Source of the DNA: Oxalobacter formigenes
GTDB lineage: Bacteria; Pseudomonadota; Gammaproteobacteria; Burkholderiales; Burkholderiaceae_D
DNA: 37,665 bases
Direction: 5' to 3'
NCBI GenBank assembly: GCA_949290765.1
Contig: CASETG010000078.1
Coordinates: 1-37,665 of the forward strand
The position numbers and the translations under genes are program-made. Within the stretch, counting starts at the first letter, position 1. Each line of letters begins with the position of its first letter. The notes under the pieces were generated by a model. That model saw only the letters and a list, made by a program, of their open reading frames with translations, searched no databases and was not told the DNA's origin. Positions 1 through 8,229 of the stretch are shown in pieces.

Positions 1-181
1 CTACACGGTCGGTATGCCGGTCAAGATGTCGATGGGTATCGTCGACAAGATTCTGCCGGCTCCGATGCTGGGCGAACACACCGAAGAAGTGCTGAAAGAA
101 GTTTGCGGCTTCTCCGATGAAAAGATCGCCGAACTGAAGGCAGGCGGTGCTTTCGACGTTCCACCGAAGAAGAAAAAATAA
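1..181 (+). CDS. Family III (CaiB/BaiF) CoA-transferase, C-terminal fragment
   Basis: Only the last 59 codons are inside the window, read in the frame starting at base 2 and ending with TAA at 179–181. The fragment carries the signature tail of family III CoA-transferases: a proline-rich [15 protein letters not shown] stretch followed by [14 protein letters not shown]. Enzymes of this family move CoA between carboxylic acids; formyl-CoA:oxalate CoA-transferase is one member, but the fragment is too short to assign a substrate. The protein ends in an unusual PPKKKK tail. A strong terminator follows 42 bases after the stop, so this is probably the last gene of its transcript. Family assignment is good, specific function unknown. 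Confidence 0.8.
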   Translation, partial: YTVGMPVKMSMGIVDKILPAPMLGEHTEEVLKEVCGFSDEKIAELKAGGAFDVPPKKKK

Positions 182-223
182 TGGTGGGTCATTCTAGTGA
201 AGTGATTCATTAGACATGAACAG

Positions 224-254
224 GATGGGTGGCTTGTCCACCCATCTTTTTTTT
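224..254 (+). terminator. Rho-independent terminator after the CoA-transferase gene
   Basis: A perfect 9-bp stem (GATGGGTGG at 224–232 with CCACCCATC at 238–246) closes a 5-base loop and is followed by eight T residues (247–254). This is a textbook intrinsic terminator. It ends only 18 bases before the ATG of the next gene, leaving no room for a separate promoter between them. Confidence 0.9.
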
Positions 255-272
255 GATTGTGTGGGGTTTTTC

Positions 273-1205
273 ATGCGTGTTGTTATTATCGGGCAAAGGA
301 TTTTCGGACGGGCTGTGCTGGAAGCATTCCTGTCGCGAGGCGATGAAGTCGTGGCGGTATTCGTAGCGCCGGAAAAGGAAAATGCGCGTCCTGATGCCTT
401 GAAAACAAGTGCGCTGGAAAGAAAGATTCCATTATTCCAGTTCGAAAGTCTGTCGTCGAAAGCAGCGCTGGAAACGATGGAAATGTTGAAGGCCGACATT
501 GCGGTGATGGCCTATGTCATTCAGTTCGTTCCCCGGGAATTTACCCGGATTCCGGCACATGGGACGATTCTGTTCCATCCTTCGTTGTTGCCACGTCACA
601 GGGGGCCCAGTGCAGTGAACTGGGCGATTGTCTGCGGAGAGCAGGAGACCGGTGTGACGGTTTTCAGGCCTACGGATGAAATGGACGAGGGACCGGTGAT
701 TTTGCAGAAAACCGTTCCCATTCATCCTGACGATACGGCAGGGACATTGTATTATGACCGGTTGCTTCCGATCGGGGTGCAGACACTGCTGGAAACCGCC
801 GACCGTGTGGTTTCCGGAAACTATGAGGAAAAACCGCAGGATACGCATGCAGGCAGCTATGAAAGCTGGTTGAGAGAATCGGATGCGCGTATCAACTGGG
901 GGAGTCATGTCAATCAGGTATATAACCTGATTCGAGGATGCAATCCGAGTCCGGGTGCATGGGTTGCGCATGGGCAGGAAAAAATCGTCATTCTGGAATG
1001 CCGGAAAGTGTTGTATCGCCGTTTTCAGGATGTTCGCGGAAAAGTCGGAACCATTCTCGCGGCGGACAACGACAGTTTCTCTGTCGGTGTACAGGGAGGG
1101 GAAATTCGTGTTTTGACGGTACGTACTGCATCGGGAAACAAAATGGGGGCCGGAGAATTCATGCAGCGAAGCGGATTGACCGTTGGCATGGAGTTCGGCA
1201 GATAG
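273..1205 (+). CDS. Formyl-tetrahydrofolate-dependent hydrolase/formyltransferase family protein
   Basis: A 310-residue protein with an N-terminal formyltransferase domain (about 1–190) and a C-terminal OB-like domain (about 200–310). The core motif HPSLLPRHRGPSAVNWAI (102–119) and Asp138 (in MDEG) match the catalytic His and Asp of 10-formyl-THF dehydrogenase's hydrolase domain, with the same 36-residue spacing as I recall for His106/Asp142 of the rat enzyme. The Asn that precedes this His in methionyl-tRNA formyltransferases (N-x-H-x-SLLP) is Leu here, which argues against a simple Fmt. Downstream W-x-x-R-GC-N-PSPGAW also follows that family. I infer a role in releasing or moving formyl groups from 10-formyl-THF. 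The start at 273 was chosen because homologous sequence begins with MRVVIIGQ; an upstream ATG at 216 would lie before the terminator hairpin. A weak GTGGGG stretch precedes the start. Confidence 0.8.
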   Translation: MRVVIIGQRIFGRAVLEAFLSRGDEVVAVFVAPEKENARPDALKTSALERKIPLFQFESLSSKAALETMEMLKADIAVMAYVIQFVPREFTRIPAHGTILFHPSLLPRHRGPSAVNWAIVCGEQETGVTVFRPTDEMDEGPVILQKTVPIHPDDTAGTLYYDRLLPIGVQTLLETADRVVSGNYEEKPQDTHAGSYESWLRESDARINWGSHVNQVYNLIRGCNPSPGAWVAHGQEKIVILECRKVLYRRFQDVRGKVGTILAADNDSFSVGVQGGEIRVLTVRTASGNKMGAGEFMQRSGLTVGMEFGR

Positions 1206-1238
1206 CGTCAGCAGACGGACAAATACTTTTCCGGATAA

Positions 1239-1267
1239 TTAACAATTTTCCGGATTTCATGTAATAT
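1239..1267 (+). promoter_or_regulatory. Sigma70-type promoter of the ahcY operon
   Basis: TTAACA (1239–1244) and TATAAT-like TAATAT (1262–1267) are separated by exactly 17 bases. Predicted transcription would start near 1274, just before the SAH riboswitch stem begins at 1278. The fit between promoter and aptamer position supports both calls. Confidence 0.75.
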
Positions 1268-1277
1268 GTGCCGCACA

Positions 1278-1377
1278 TCCGAGGAGCGTTGCAACAAAAC
1301 AGGCGGCTTTTCCGTATCACAGCACAAGTTTGCCTGATTTTTGCCAGGCTCGGATTTTCACTACAACGGCGCTCACG
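1278..1377 (+). promoter_or_regulatory. S-adenosylhomocysteine (SAH) riboswitch
   Basis: The leader of ahcY carries the SAH aptamer consensus: TCCGAGGAGCGTTGCAAC at 1278–1295, CCAGGCTCGGA at 1344–1354 and AACGGCGCTCACG at 1365–1377. The P1 stem is TCCGAG (1278–1283) with CTCGGA (1349–1354), and the pseudoknot pairs GAGCG (1283–1287) with CGCTC (1370–1374). In this family, SAH binding raises expression of genes that destroy SAH, which fits ahcY and metF downstream. The ATG of ahcY lies 38 bases after the element. Confidence 0.93.
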
Positions 1378-1414
1378 TTACTTTTTTCTACACATTTCAG
1401 GAAAGGAGAGCGTG

Positions 1415-2827
1415 ATGAACGCTGTATCCAGACAAGATCAGGACTTTTATATTGCAGACCCCGAACTGGCAGCATGGGGTAACAAGGAAATCAAAATCGC
1501 CGAAACGGAAATGCCGGGTCTGATGGCGATTCGTGAAGAATATGCCGCCAGCAAGCCGTTGAAAGGTGCGCGCATCAGTGGTTCGCTGCATATGACGATT
1601 CAGACGGCTGTACTTATCCAGACGCTGGAAGCGTTGGGCGCACAGGTACGTTGGGCTTCCTGCAACATTTATTCCACGCAGGATCATGCGGCGGCAGCGA
1701 TTGCCGGGAACGGAACGCCGGTCTTCGCTTTCAAGGGCGAATCGCTGGATGATTACTGGGAATTCACACATCGTATCTTTGAATGGCCTGACGGTGGCTA
1801 TTCCAACATGATTCTGGATGACGGTGGTGATGCCACCCTGTTGTTGCATCTGGGCAATCGTGCGGAACAGGATATTTCCGTACTGGACAATCCGACTTCC
1901 GACGAAGAAGTCTGTCTTTTCAACGCGATTCGTCGTCATCTGGCGGCTGACCCGAACTGGTATTCCAAGCGTATCAGCCAGATCAAGGGGGTCACCGAAG
2001 AAACGACGACGGGTGTCCATCGCCTGTATCAGATGCACCAGGAAGGTCGCCTGAAGTTTCCGGCCATCAATGTGAACGATTCCGTGACGAAATCCAAGTT
2101 CGACAATCTGTATGGTTGTCGTGAATCTCTGGTCGATGGTATCAAACGTGCAACCGATGTGATGATTGCCGGCAAGGTAGCCGTCGTTTGCGGATATGGT
2201 GATGTCGGCAAGGGATGTGCGCAGGCATTGAGAGCGTTGTCCGCACAGGTATGGGTGACGGAAATCGACCCGATTTGCGCGCTTCAGGCGGCGATGGAAG
2301 GATATCGTGTCGTCACAATGGAGTATGCGGCTGCACAGGCCGATATCTTCGTGACCTGTACCGGCAATTATCATGTCATCACGCATGAACACATGATCCA
2401 GATGAAAGATCAGGCTATCGTCTGCAATATCGGTCACTTCGACAATGAAATCGACGTCGCCTCGATGAGACAGTACGCCTGGGAAAACATCAAACCGCAG
2501 GTCGACCATATCGTGTTGCCGAACGGTAACCGGATTATCCTGTTGGCGGAAGGACGGCTGGTCAATCTGGGATGTGCGACAGGTCATCCGTCCTATGTCA
2601 TGAGTTCCTCGTTCGCGAACCAGACGATTGCCCAGATCGAGCTGTTTACCAATACGAAGGCTTATCCGCTCGGCGTTTATACATTGCCGAAACATCTGGA
2701 TGAAAAAGTGGCACGCCTCCAGCTCAAGAAACTGAATGTACAGTTGACGGAACTGACGGACGAACAGGCTGCCTATATCGGTGTGAAGAAAGAAGGCCCG
2801 TACAAACCGGAGCATTACCGGTACTAA
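1415..2827 (+). CDS. ahcY: Adenosylhomocysteinase (S-adenosylhomocysteine hydrolase)
   Basis: A 470-residue cytoplasmic enzyme that splits S-adenosylhomocysteine reversibly into homocysteine and adenosine, relieving product inhibition of methyltransferases. Visible signatures are [13 protein letters not shown] (57–69), [14 protein letters not shown] (84–97), and the Rossmann NAD-binding loop GYGDVGKG (260–267). The C-terminus ends KPEHYRY, as in full-length family members, and the length is normal for the bacterial form. The ATG at 1415 was chosen because AAGGAGAG stands a few bases upstream; longer reading of the frame would run into the riboswitch. It heads an operon with a small membrane protein and metF and is controlled by the SAH riboswitch. 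Confidence 0.97.
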   Translation: MNAVSRQDQDFYIADPELAAWGNKEIKIAETEMPGLMAIREEYAASKPLKGARISGSLHMTIQTAVLIQTLEALGAQVRWASCNIYSTQDHAAAAIAGNGTPVFAFKGESLDDYWEFTHRIFEWPDGGYSNMILDDGGDATLLLHLGNRAEQDISVLDNPTSDEEVCLFNAIRRHLAADPNWYSKRISQIKGVTEETTTGVHRLYQMHQEGRLKFPAINVNDSVTKSKFDNLYGCRESLVDGIKRATDVMIAGKVAVVCGYGDVGKGCAQALRALSAQVWVTEIDPICALQAAMEGYRVVTMEYAAAQADIFVTCTGNYHVITHEHMIQMKDQAIVCNIGHFDNEIDVASMRQYAWENIKPQVDHIVLPNGNRIILLAEGRLVNLGCATGHPSYVMSSSFANQTIAQIELFTNTKAYPLGVYTLPKHLDEKVARLQLKKLNVQLTELTDEQAAYIGVKKEGPYKPEHYRY

Positions 2828-2842
2828 GTCGTTCCGGTGGAA

Positions 2843-2862
2843 GGCACGGGGTCTCCCGTGCC
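2843..2862 (+). other. Perfect hairpin behind ahcY
   Basis: GGCACGGG (2843–2850), a GTCT loop, and CCCGTGCC (2855–2862) form an 8-bp GC-rich stem. No T-tract follows, so it is not a standard terminator. It may adjust mRNA stability or partial read-through between ahcY and the downstream genes; this is inference. Confidence 0.5.
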
Positions 2863-2952
2863 GTATTGTCGGCCGGATGACGGTCCGTCGTGTGCGGACT
2901 TTGTATGGATTGAGGAAAAAGAGCCGGTTTTACGGCTGGAATGGAAAAAATC

Positions 2953-3294
2953 ATGCGTATTCTTGTTGTCTGGCTGATTAACACGGTTGCTTTGCTCGCG
3001 CTGCCGTATCTGATGACTTCCATCAGGATATCGGGGTTCTGGACGGCATTGATTGCCGCGCTGGTACTTGGACTGGTCAATGCACTGATCAGACCGATAT
3101 TCGTATTGCTGACGTTGCCGGTTACGGTGTTGACGCTCGGCGTGTTCATTCTGGTAATCAATGGACTGCTGTTCTGGCTGGTTTCAAAAATGCTCGACGG
3201 CTTTTATGTCGGGGGATTCGGAACGGCGATAGGCGGAGCATTGCTGTACAGTATCATTTCGTGGGCCTTGTCCACCTTGTTACTCAGGAATTAA
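2953..3294 (+). CDS. Phage-holin-4-family small integral membrane protein
   Basis: A 113-residue, very hydrophobic protein with about four membrane segments (roughly 1–20, 28–50, 53–78, 88–110). It contains the family pattern ALVLGLVNALIRPIFVLLTLP followed by LTLGVFILVINGLLFWLVS, known from the phage_holin_4/YvlD-like family. Despite the family name these are chromosomal proteins; the function is unknown. The start at 2953 (MRILVVWL) fits the family; an ATG four codons earlier at 2941 is possible. Its stop is directly adjacent to the metF start, so the two are surely cotranscribed. This position between ahcY and metF seems to recur in betaproteobacteria (recalled, not tested). Confidence 0.88.
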   Translation: MRILVVWLINTVALLALPYLMTSIRISGFWTALIAALVLGLVNALIRPIFVLLTLPVTVLTLGVFILVINGLLFWLVSKMLDGFYVGGFGTAIGGALLYSIISWALSTLLLRN

Positions 3295-4152
3295 ATGGCA
3301 TCACAAAAAAGTTTCAGTATCGAAGTGTTTCCGCCGAAGACTCCGGAAGCGATTCGTGAATTGCGCAATACGCGTGCTGAACTGGCAGAACTCTCTCCGA
3401 AATATTTTTCGATTACTTTCGGTGCAGGGGGGTCTACGCAACAGGGGACACATGATATCGCGCTGGAAATACAGAATGAGGGATATGAGGCGGCTCCTCA
3501 TATTACCTGTATCGGCTCCACACGTGACAAAGTGCGCGAACGCCTGAATGAATACCGTGCTTGCGGTATCAGGCATATCGTCGCGTTGCGCGGCGACTTG
3601 CCCAGTTCGTATGGTGTGCTGGGAGAATTTCATTATGCCAGCGAGCTGGTCGAGTTCATCCGCGAGGAAACCGGCGACTGGTTCAGAATCGATGTGGCTG
3701 CATATCCTGAAATGCATCCGCAGGCCAAATCGATGACCGACGATATCCGTCATTTTGTGGAAAAGGTCAAAGCCGGTTCCGATGTGGCGATCACGCAGTA
3801 TTTTTACAATCCGTCTGCCTACTTCAGGTTCATGGACAATATCCGGGATGCAGGTGTATCCATTCCGGTGATTGCCGGCATTATGCCGATTACCAACTAT
3901 ACGCAGCTGGCCCGGTTTTCCGATATGTGCGGTGCGGAAATTCCTCGCTGGATTCGTTTGCGGCTGGAAAGTTACGGAAACGATCTGGCGTCCATTCGGG
4001 CATTCGGGCTGGATGTCGTGACGGAGTTGTGCGAACAGCTTCTCGACGGGGGGGCGCCCGGATTGCATTTTTACAGTCTTAACCGTGCTGCCGCGACAAA
4101 GGAAATCTGGAAACGGCTCGGACTGCATGAGAAACAGAAGCAGAACGTTTAG
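3295..4152 (+). CDS. metF: 5,10-methylenetetrahydrofolate reductase
   Basis: A 285-residue flavoprotein that reduces 5,10-methylene-THF to 5-methyl-THF, the methyl donor for homocysteine methylation. The N-terminal FSIEVFPPKTPE carries the conserved catalytic Glu; ITFGAGGS, HITCIGSTRD, ALRGD and ITQYFYNP follow in the family order, and PVIAGIMPITNY is near the C-terminal third. The length is normal for a bacterial MetF barrel. The ATG immediately follows the stop of the holin-like gene. Together with ahcY it forms a methyl-cycle operon under a SAH riboswitch. A strong bidirectional terminator lies 27 bases downstream. Confidence 0.97.
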   Translation: MASQKSFSIEVFPPKTPEAIRELRNTRAELAELSPKYFSITFGAGGSTQQGTHDIALEIQNEGYEAAPHITCIGSTRDKVRERLNEYRACGIRHIVALRGDLPSSYGVLGEFHYASELVEFIREETGDWFRIDVAAYPEMHPQAKSMTDDIRHFVEKVKAGSDVAITQYFYNPSAYFRFMDNIRDAGVSIPVIAGIMPITNYTQLARFSDMCGAEIPRWIRLRLESYGNDLASIRAFGLDVVTELCEQLLDGGAPGLHFYSLNRAAATKEIWKRLGLHEKQKQNV

Positions 4153-4178
4153 TTTGCTGGCGACCTTCAGAAGGCACG

Positions 4179-4212
4179 AAAAAAGCGGTACCTGACCGGT
4201 ACCGCTTTTTTT
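4179..4212. terminator. Bidirectional terminator between metF and nusB
   Basis: AGCGGTACC (4184–4192) pairs with GGTACCGCT (4198–4206) around a 5-base loop. The stem is flanked by an A-run on the left and a T-run (through 4212) on the right, so it works for both converging transcripts. Confidence 0.92.
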
Positions 4213-4225
4213 GCGGGAGAACCGT

Positions 4226-4696
4226 TCAGCGATGACGGTCGGCTTCGAATTCAGCAGGGCGCAGCCGTGCGGCGATTTTGTCCAGAACGCCATTGACGAA
4301 CTTGTGACCGTCGATGCCTCCGAACGATTTGGTCAGTTCGACTGCTTCGTTGATGACGACACGGTAAGGAATCTCGATGTGATTGGCCAGTTCATAGGCG
4401 CCTATGAGCAAAATGGCGTGTTCCACAGGCGACAATTCAGCCAGAGAGCGGTCGATATGCGGTGTGATGGTCGCACGCAGTTTTTCCGCCTGATGGATGA
4501 CGCCGGATACCAGTGCGACAAAATGTCCGGTATCGGCCTTGTCGAATCCGTGTGCCTGACGGATATGCTCGATGATGGCGGAAGCCGTGTCCTGGTTCAG
4601 CAACCATTCATAGAGCCCCTGCAACGCAAATTCGCGCGAGCGGTGTCTGGGTGAGCGGATTTTGGATGGATTGGCGTGTACGGATTTTGTTTTCAT
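4226..4696 (-). CDS. nusB: Transcription antitermination factor NusB
   Basis: A 156-residue all-helical RNA-binding protein of the rRNA antitermination complex, partnering NusE (S10) at boxA. The sequence starts [16 protein letters not shown] and ends with [18 protein letters not shown] and [10 protein letters not shown], both typical of NusB. I chose the ATG at 4696; an in-frame TTG at 4726, just 7 bases after the ribH stop, is an alternative, and neither has a clear Shine–Dalgarno. It is the last gene of ribBA–ribH–nusB, a common proteobacterial arrangement. Confidence 0.95.
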   Translation of the reverse strand: MKTKSVHANPSKIRSPRHRSREFALQGLYEWLLNQDTASAIIEHIRQAHGFDKADTGHFVALVSGVIHQAEKLRATITPHIDRSLAELSPVEHAILLIGAYELANHIEIPYRVVINEAVELTKSFGGIDGHKFVNGVLDKIAARLRPAEFEADRHR

Positions 4697-4733
4697 GGCA
4701 TCGGATGCGGAAAGTAAGTCGGACAAGGCTGGT

Positions 4734-5219
4734 TCATTCGTCGTCAGAAGGCGGTTCCAGTTCGTCTATGGCCATTACCAGATTGGCCATTTCGACGGCA
4801 ACACGAGCCGCTTCGGTACCTTTTTCGACCATGCGTGCCTCGGCCTGTTCGTCTGTATAGGTCGTCAGAACGGCATTGGCGATCGGCATATCGAAATCAA
4901 GTGCGACACGTGAAATACCGGCAGCCGATTCGTTGGAAACCAGTTCGAAATGGTAGGTTTCCCCCTTGATGACGGCACCGACGGCAATCAGTGCGTCGAA
5001 TTGTTGCGACTCGGCCATTTTTTGCAGCGCAACGGGAATTTCCAGTGCGCCGGGTACGGTCGCGACAAGAATATCCTCATTGGCGACGCCGAGCCGTTTC
5101 AGTTCGCCCAGACAGGCATTGAGCAGCCCGCGGCAGACTTCCTCGTTGAAGCGGGATTGTACGATGCCGATGCGGAGATCCTGTCCCTGAAGATCCACTT
5201 CGAATGTATTGATACTCAT
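4734..5219 (-). CDS. ribH: 6,7-dimethyl-8-ribityllumazine synthase
   Basis: A 161-residue enzyme that condenses 5-amino-6-ribitylaminouracil with 3,4-dihydroxy-2-butanone 4-phosphate, the penultimate step of riboflavin synthesis. The signatures are SRFNEEV (22–28), [11 protein letters not shown] (55–65) and [14 protein letters not shown] (81–94), the last containing the catalytic His90. A strong GGAGAAGGG Shine–Dalgarno precedes the ATG. It sits 24 bases after ribBA, which provides one of its substrates, and upstream of nusB. The last residues are acidic (EPPSDDE). Confidence 0.97.
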   Translation of the reverse strand: MSINTFEVDLQGQDLRIGIVQSRFNEEVCRGLLNACLGELKRLGVANEDILVATVPGALEIPVALQKMAESQQFDALIAVGAVIKGETYHFELVSNESAAGISRVALDFDMPIANAVLTTYTDEQAEARMVEKGTEAARVAVEMANLVMAIDELEPPSDDE

Positions 5220-5243
5220 AACCCTTCTCCCAGATAGCAGTGA

Positions 5244-6356
5244 TTAAAGATCCTTGTTGTCCAGATAACCGACGATATCCAGATTGAAACCGGTCATGGA
5301 AGGCATTTTTTTCGGGTTGGCCAGCAATTTTATTTTGCCTGCGCCGATGTCGCGGAGAATCTGGGCGCCGATACCGTAGTTGCGCAGTGTCTGGCTGGCT
5401 GCTTGTGGTATGTCTTGTGCGCGCTGTTTTCCGATTGTATCGAATTTTGCCAGAAATTCCCCGGGCAGTTCATTGCAGTTGAGCATAACGAGAATGCCGC
5501 GCTCGCTGGCCTGTATGGCACGCATGGCGTCTGGCAAATGCCATGCGTGGCGTGTGGAACCCGTTTCCAGCAAATCGATCAGGGATACAGGCTGGTGAAC
5601 CCTTACCAGCGTTTCCTGTTCCGGTGAAATGGTTCCCTTGATAAGTGCAAGATGGATGGACTGGCTGGGCTTGTCACGATACACGACGGCATGGAAGGGG
5701 CCTGCCTGGGTTTGCATATCGTTTTCGGCGACGCGTTCGACGATGCTTTCATGCCGGTTTCGATAGCTGATCAGGTCGGCAATCGTACCGATTTTGATAT
5801 GGTGCCGCTCGGCGAATTCCAGCAATTCCGGCAGTCGTGCCATCGAGCCGTCTTCATTCATGATTTCGCAGATGACCGATGCCGGAGTCAGACCGGCCAG
5901 AGCCGTCAAATCGCAACCTGCTTCGGTATGTCCTGCACGTCGCAGGACGCCACCCTGTTTGGCGGTGATGGGAAAAATATGACCCGGCTGGACGATATCG
6001 TCCGGTTTTGCATTGCGCGCGACGGCGACCTGTATGGTGCGTGCGCGGTCGAATGCCGAGATGCCGGTGGTTACGCCGGTCGCGGCTTCGATGGATGTCG
6101 TGAAAGCGGTATTGAACGAGCTGTGGTTGTCCCGTGCCATGGGAACCAGACCGAGCTGGTCGCAACGTTCCTGCGTCAGTGTCAGGCAAACCAGACCGCG
6201 CGCATGTTTTGCCATGAAATTGATGGCTTCCGGTGTAACGAAATCGGCGGCGATCATCAGGTCGCCTTCGTTTTCGCGGTCTTCATCGTCGACCAGAATG
6301 ACCATATGGCCGGCGCGGAGTTCGTCGATAATTTCTTGAGTGGAAGAAATGGGCAT
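5244..6356 (-). CDS. ribBA: 3,4-dihydroxy-2-butanone 4-phosphate synthase with degenerate GTP cyclohydrolase II domain (RibBA/RibBX type)
   Basis: A 370-residue two-domain protein. The N-terminal RibB domain (about 1–205) is intact, with the acidic loop DDEDRENEGDLMIAA (23–37) and RAGHTEAGCDL; it makes the four-carbon riboflavin precursor from ribulose 5-phosphate. The C-terminal half resembles GTP cyclohydrolase II in length and end, but the zinc-binding VHSEC…CDC signature is replaced by VRVHQPVSLIDLLETGS…, with no cysteine in the metal-binding region. It is therefore unlikely to hydrolyse GTP. Such RibBX hybrids are known in proteobacteria, where a separate RibA is used. The ATG at 6356 has AAAGGAA upstream; a TTG at 6374 is in frame but less likely. 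Confidence 0.93.
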   Translation of the reverse strand: MPISSTQEIIDELRAGHMVILVDDEDRENEGDLMIAADFVTPEAINFMAKHARGLVCLTLTQERCDQLGLVPMARDNHSSFNTAFTTSIEAATGVTTGISAFDRARTIQVAVARNAKPDDIVQPGHIFPITAKQGGVLRRAGHTEAGCDLTALAGLTPASVICEIMNEDGSMARLPELLEFAERHHIKIGTIADLISYRNRHESIVERVAENDMQTQAGPFHAVVYRDKPSQSIHLALIKGTISPEQETLVRVHQPVSLIDLLETGSTRHAWHLPDAMRAIQASERGILVMLNCNELPGEFLAKFDTIGKQRAQDIPQAASQTLRNYGIGAQILRDIGAGKIKLLANPKKMPSMTGFNLDIVGYLDNKDL

Positions 6357-6463
6357 AACTGGATTCCTTTGCAACCTGCTATTTTAAAGGAAACTGCCCG
6401 AAACCGGCATATTATCGGTTCCGGACGGCAGGCAAGAAGATTGAAAGCGCTTCAAAACAAGTG

Positions 6464-6498
6464 CGCCATAAAGTCCGTATCCGACGGACTTTATGGCG
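6464..6498 (-). terminator. Hairpin behind mnmE, probable weak terminator
   Basis: A perfect 14-bp inverted repeat (6464–6477 and 6485–6498) surrounds a 7-base loop, 17 bases beyond the mnmE stop. On the minus strand it is followed by a short T-rich stretch (CTTGTTTTG), so termination may be incomplete and some transcripts could continue into ribBA. Confidence 0.6.
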
Positions 6499-6515
6499 AC
6501 ATGCAAACGAAACGG

Positions 6516-7904
6516 TTATTTCCCGATGCAGAATCTGGAGAAAATCAATCCGAGCAGGTCATCGGACGTGAAGGCGCCTGTAATGCTGTTCAGTGCATCC
6601 TGTGCCAGACGAAGTTCTTCGGCCAGCAGATCCAGCGATGGCGTTCCCGATACAGCATGTTCCGCGGCAATGGCCAGATGCTTGTCGGCGGTTTTCATTG
6701 CATTCATGTGACGTTCACGGGCGAGGTAGGTCGATTCACCCGTCTGCGCCCAACCGGCGATCTTGAGCAATTCGGTCTTGAGCAGATCGATGCCCTGTCC
6801 TGTTTGCGTGGACAGATAGACTTGCGTGATGCCGAACATGTTGTCGACGGACGGGCGGTGACCGGAAATGTCGATTTTGTTCCAGACCTGAATCACCGGA
6901 ATGCCTTCCGGAAAATCGGCGGCGATTTTTTCATCGGAACGCGTAGGGCCGATGCTGGCGTCGAGCAGATGGAGAATGACGTCGGCTTTTTCGATTTCGC
7001 CCCATGTGCGTTCGATGCCGATACGTTCGACTTCATCTTCGGCCGTACTGGTACGGATGCCGGCCGTATCGATCAGGGTGACGGGGATGCCTTCCAGTTG
7101 TATGGTTTCCGTAATCTTGTCGCGCGTTGTTCCGGCAATCGGTGTGACGATTGCGATGTCGGAGCCGGTCAATACGTTCAGCAGGGAAGACTTGCCGACA
7201 TTGGTTTGTCCGGCCAGTACGACGTGAATGCCTTCCCGCAAAAGCGCCCCCTGCGTCGCCTGGGCGACGATTCCGCTCAGCGAATCGCGGATGGCTGCGA
7301 TTTTTTCCTTGAAGTTTTCCTTTTGCAGAAAATCGATGTCTTCTTCCGGAAAATCGAGCGAGGACTCGACCAGCATTCTCAATTCGATGATTGTCGCAAC
7401 GAGTTCGTGGATTTCCCTTGAAAATGCGCCGGACAGCGAGCGTGAGGCAGAACGGACCGCTTCTTCGGTGGTGGCGTCGATCAGGTCGGCGATCGCTTCG
7501 GCTTGTGCCAGATCGATGCGGTCGTTCAGGAATGCCCGTCGTGTGAATTCACCGGGTTCGGCCATCCTGAGGTCGATGTTTTTGCCGACCTGAAGGCAAC
7601 GTTTCAGGAGCATTTGCAATACGACTGGTCCACCATGTCCCTGAAGTTCCAGGACATCTTCTCCGGTGAACGAGTGCGGTGCCTTGAAATACAGTGCGAT
7701 TCCTTCATCGATGATGCTGCCGTCTTCGTCCATGAAAGGCAGGAAATGGGCATAGCGGGGTTCCAGAGGCAATTCCGATGTGGCGTTTCTGAAGAATTCC
7801 GTAATGAACGGTTCGAGGTTCTTGCCGGATATCCGGACGATGCCGACGCCACCGCGTCCCGGTGCGGTAGCGATGGCAGCAATGGGAGAAGAATCAGTAT
7901 TCAT
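6516..7904 (-). CDS. mnmE: tRNA uridine-5-carboxymethylaminomethyl modification GTPase MnmE
   Basis: A 462-residue GTPase that works with MnmG to modify U34 of tRNAs reading two-codon boxes. The N-terminal folate-binding domain begins [20 protein letters not shown]; the G domain has GQTNVGKSS (232–240), AGTTRD (258–262 region), DTAG (279–282) and NKID; the protein ends with the conserved FCIGK, whose Cys459 is needed in the family. The ATG at 7904 fits the usual N-terminus, though the frame remains open to 8075. The Shine–Dalgarno is weak. It is transcribed divergently from the argD-type gene. Confidence 0.97.
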   Translation of the reverse strand: MNTDSSPIAAIATAPGRGGVGIVRISGKNLEPFITEFFRNATSELPLEPRYAHFLPFMDEDGSIIDEGIALYFKAPHSFTGEDVLELQGHGGPVVLQMLLKRCLQVGKNIDLRMAEPGEFTRRAFLNDRIDLAQAEAIADLIDATTEEAVRSASRSLSGAFSREIHELVATIIELRMLVESSLDFPEEDIDFLQKENFKEKIAAIRDSLSGIVAQATQGALLREGIHVVLAGQTNVGKSSLLNVLTGSDIAIVTPIAGTTRDKITETIQLEGIPVTLIDTAGIRTSTAEDEVERIGIERTWGEIEKADVILHLLDASIGPTRSDEKIAADFPEGIPVIQVWNKIDISGHRPSVDNMFGITQVYLSTQTGQGIDLLKTELLKIAGWAQTGESTYLARERHMNAMKTADKHLAIAAEHAVSGTPSLDLLAEELRLAQDALNSITGAFTSDDLLGLIFSRFCIGK

Positions 7905-8229
7905 TGGAAATATACGTAAAAACAGGTTTCGTAACCATGGATCATATACTTCAAACATTATCCTTGCTGCGGCGAAAAAATAAAAGCGTTCGCGAGCAAT
8001 GTGGTGCAATAAGCGTCTTTTTGGCGCCGAAAGTATGTGAAAGCAGTTGTCTGAGAACACGGAAACGCATGACAATATGGTTTTAAACCGTTTGATGGAA
8101 AATTGGAAACGTATAAAATTTCTTTCCGGTGCCGGTTTTTCATTCTCGCTGGATGCGCATGGAATCTGTCCGGCGCGGAAAGGTTATGTGCCGCAAGTGG
8201 GCTTTTTATTGATGAGTGGAGCATAAAAA
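7905..8229. other. Divergent intergenic region between mnmE and argD
   Basis: This 325-base stretch separates two divergent genes and is more AT-rich than its neighbours. It holds the candidate argD promoter at 8092–8119 and must hold the mnmE promoter. Open frames here have no recognisable protein character. I see no RNA gene. Confidence 0.6.
8092..8119 (+). promoter_or_regulatory. Candidate promoter of argD
   Basis: TTGATG (8092–8097) and TAAAAT (8114–8119) are spaced by 16 bases, both close to the sigma70 consensus. The leader to the ATG would be about 100 bases. Confidence 0.45.

Noticed and set aside
1268..1414. N-terminal extension of AhcY through the riboswitch
   Set aside because: The translated extension has no family similarity and covers the SAH aptamer; a strong Shine–Dalgarno marks the ATG at 1415.
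2953..3294. Prophage remnant suggested by the holin-like protein
   Set aside because: The family is chromosomal, the gene is inside a methyl-cycle operon, and no other phage gene is near.
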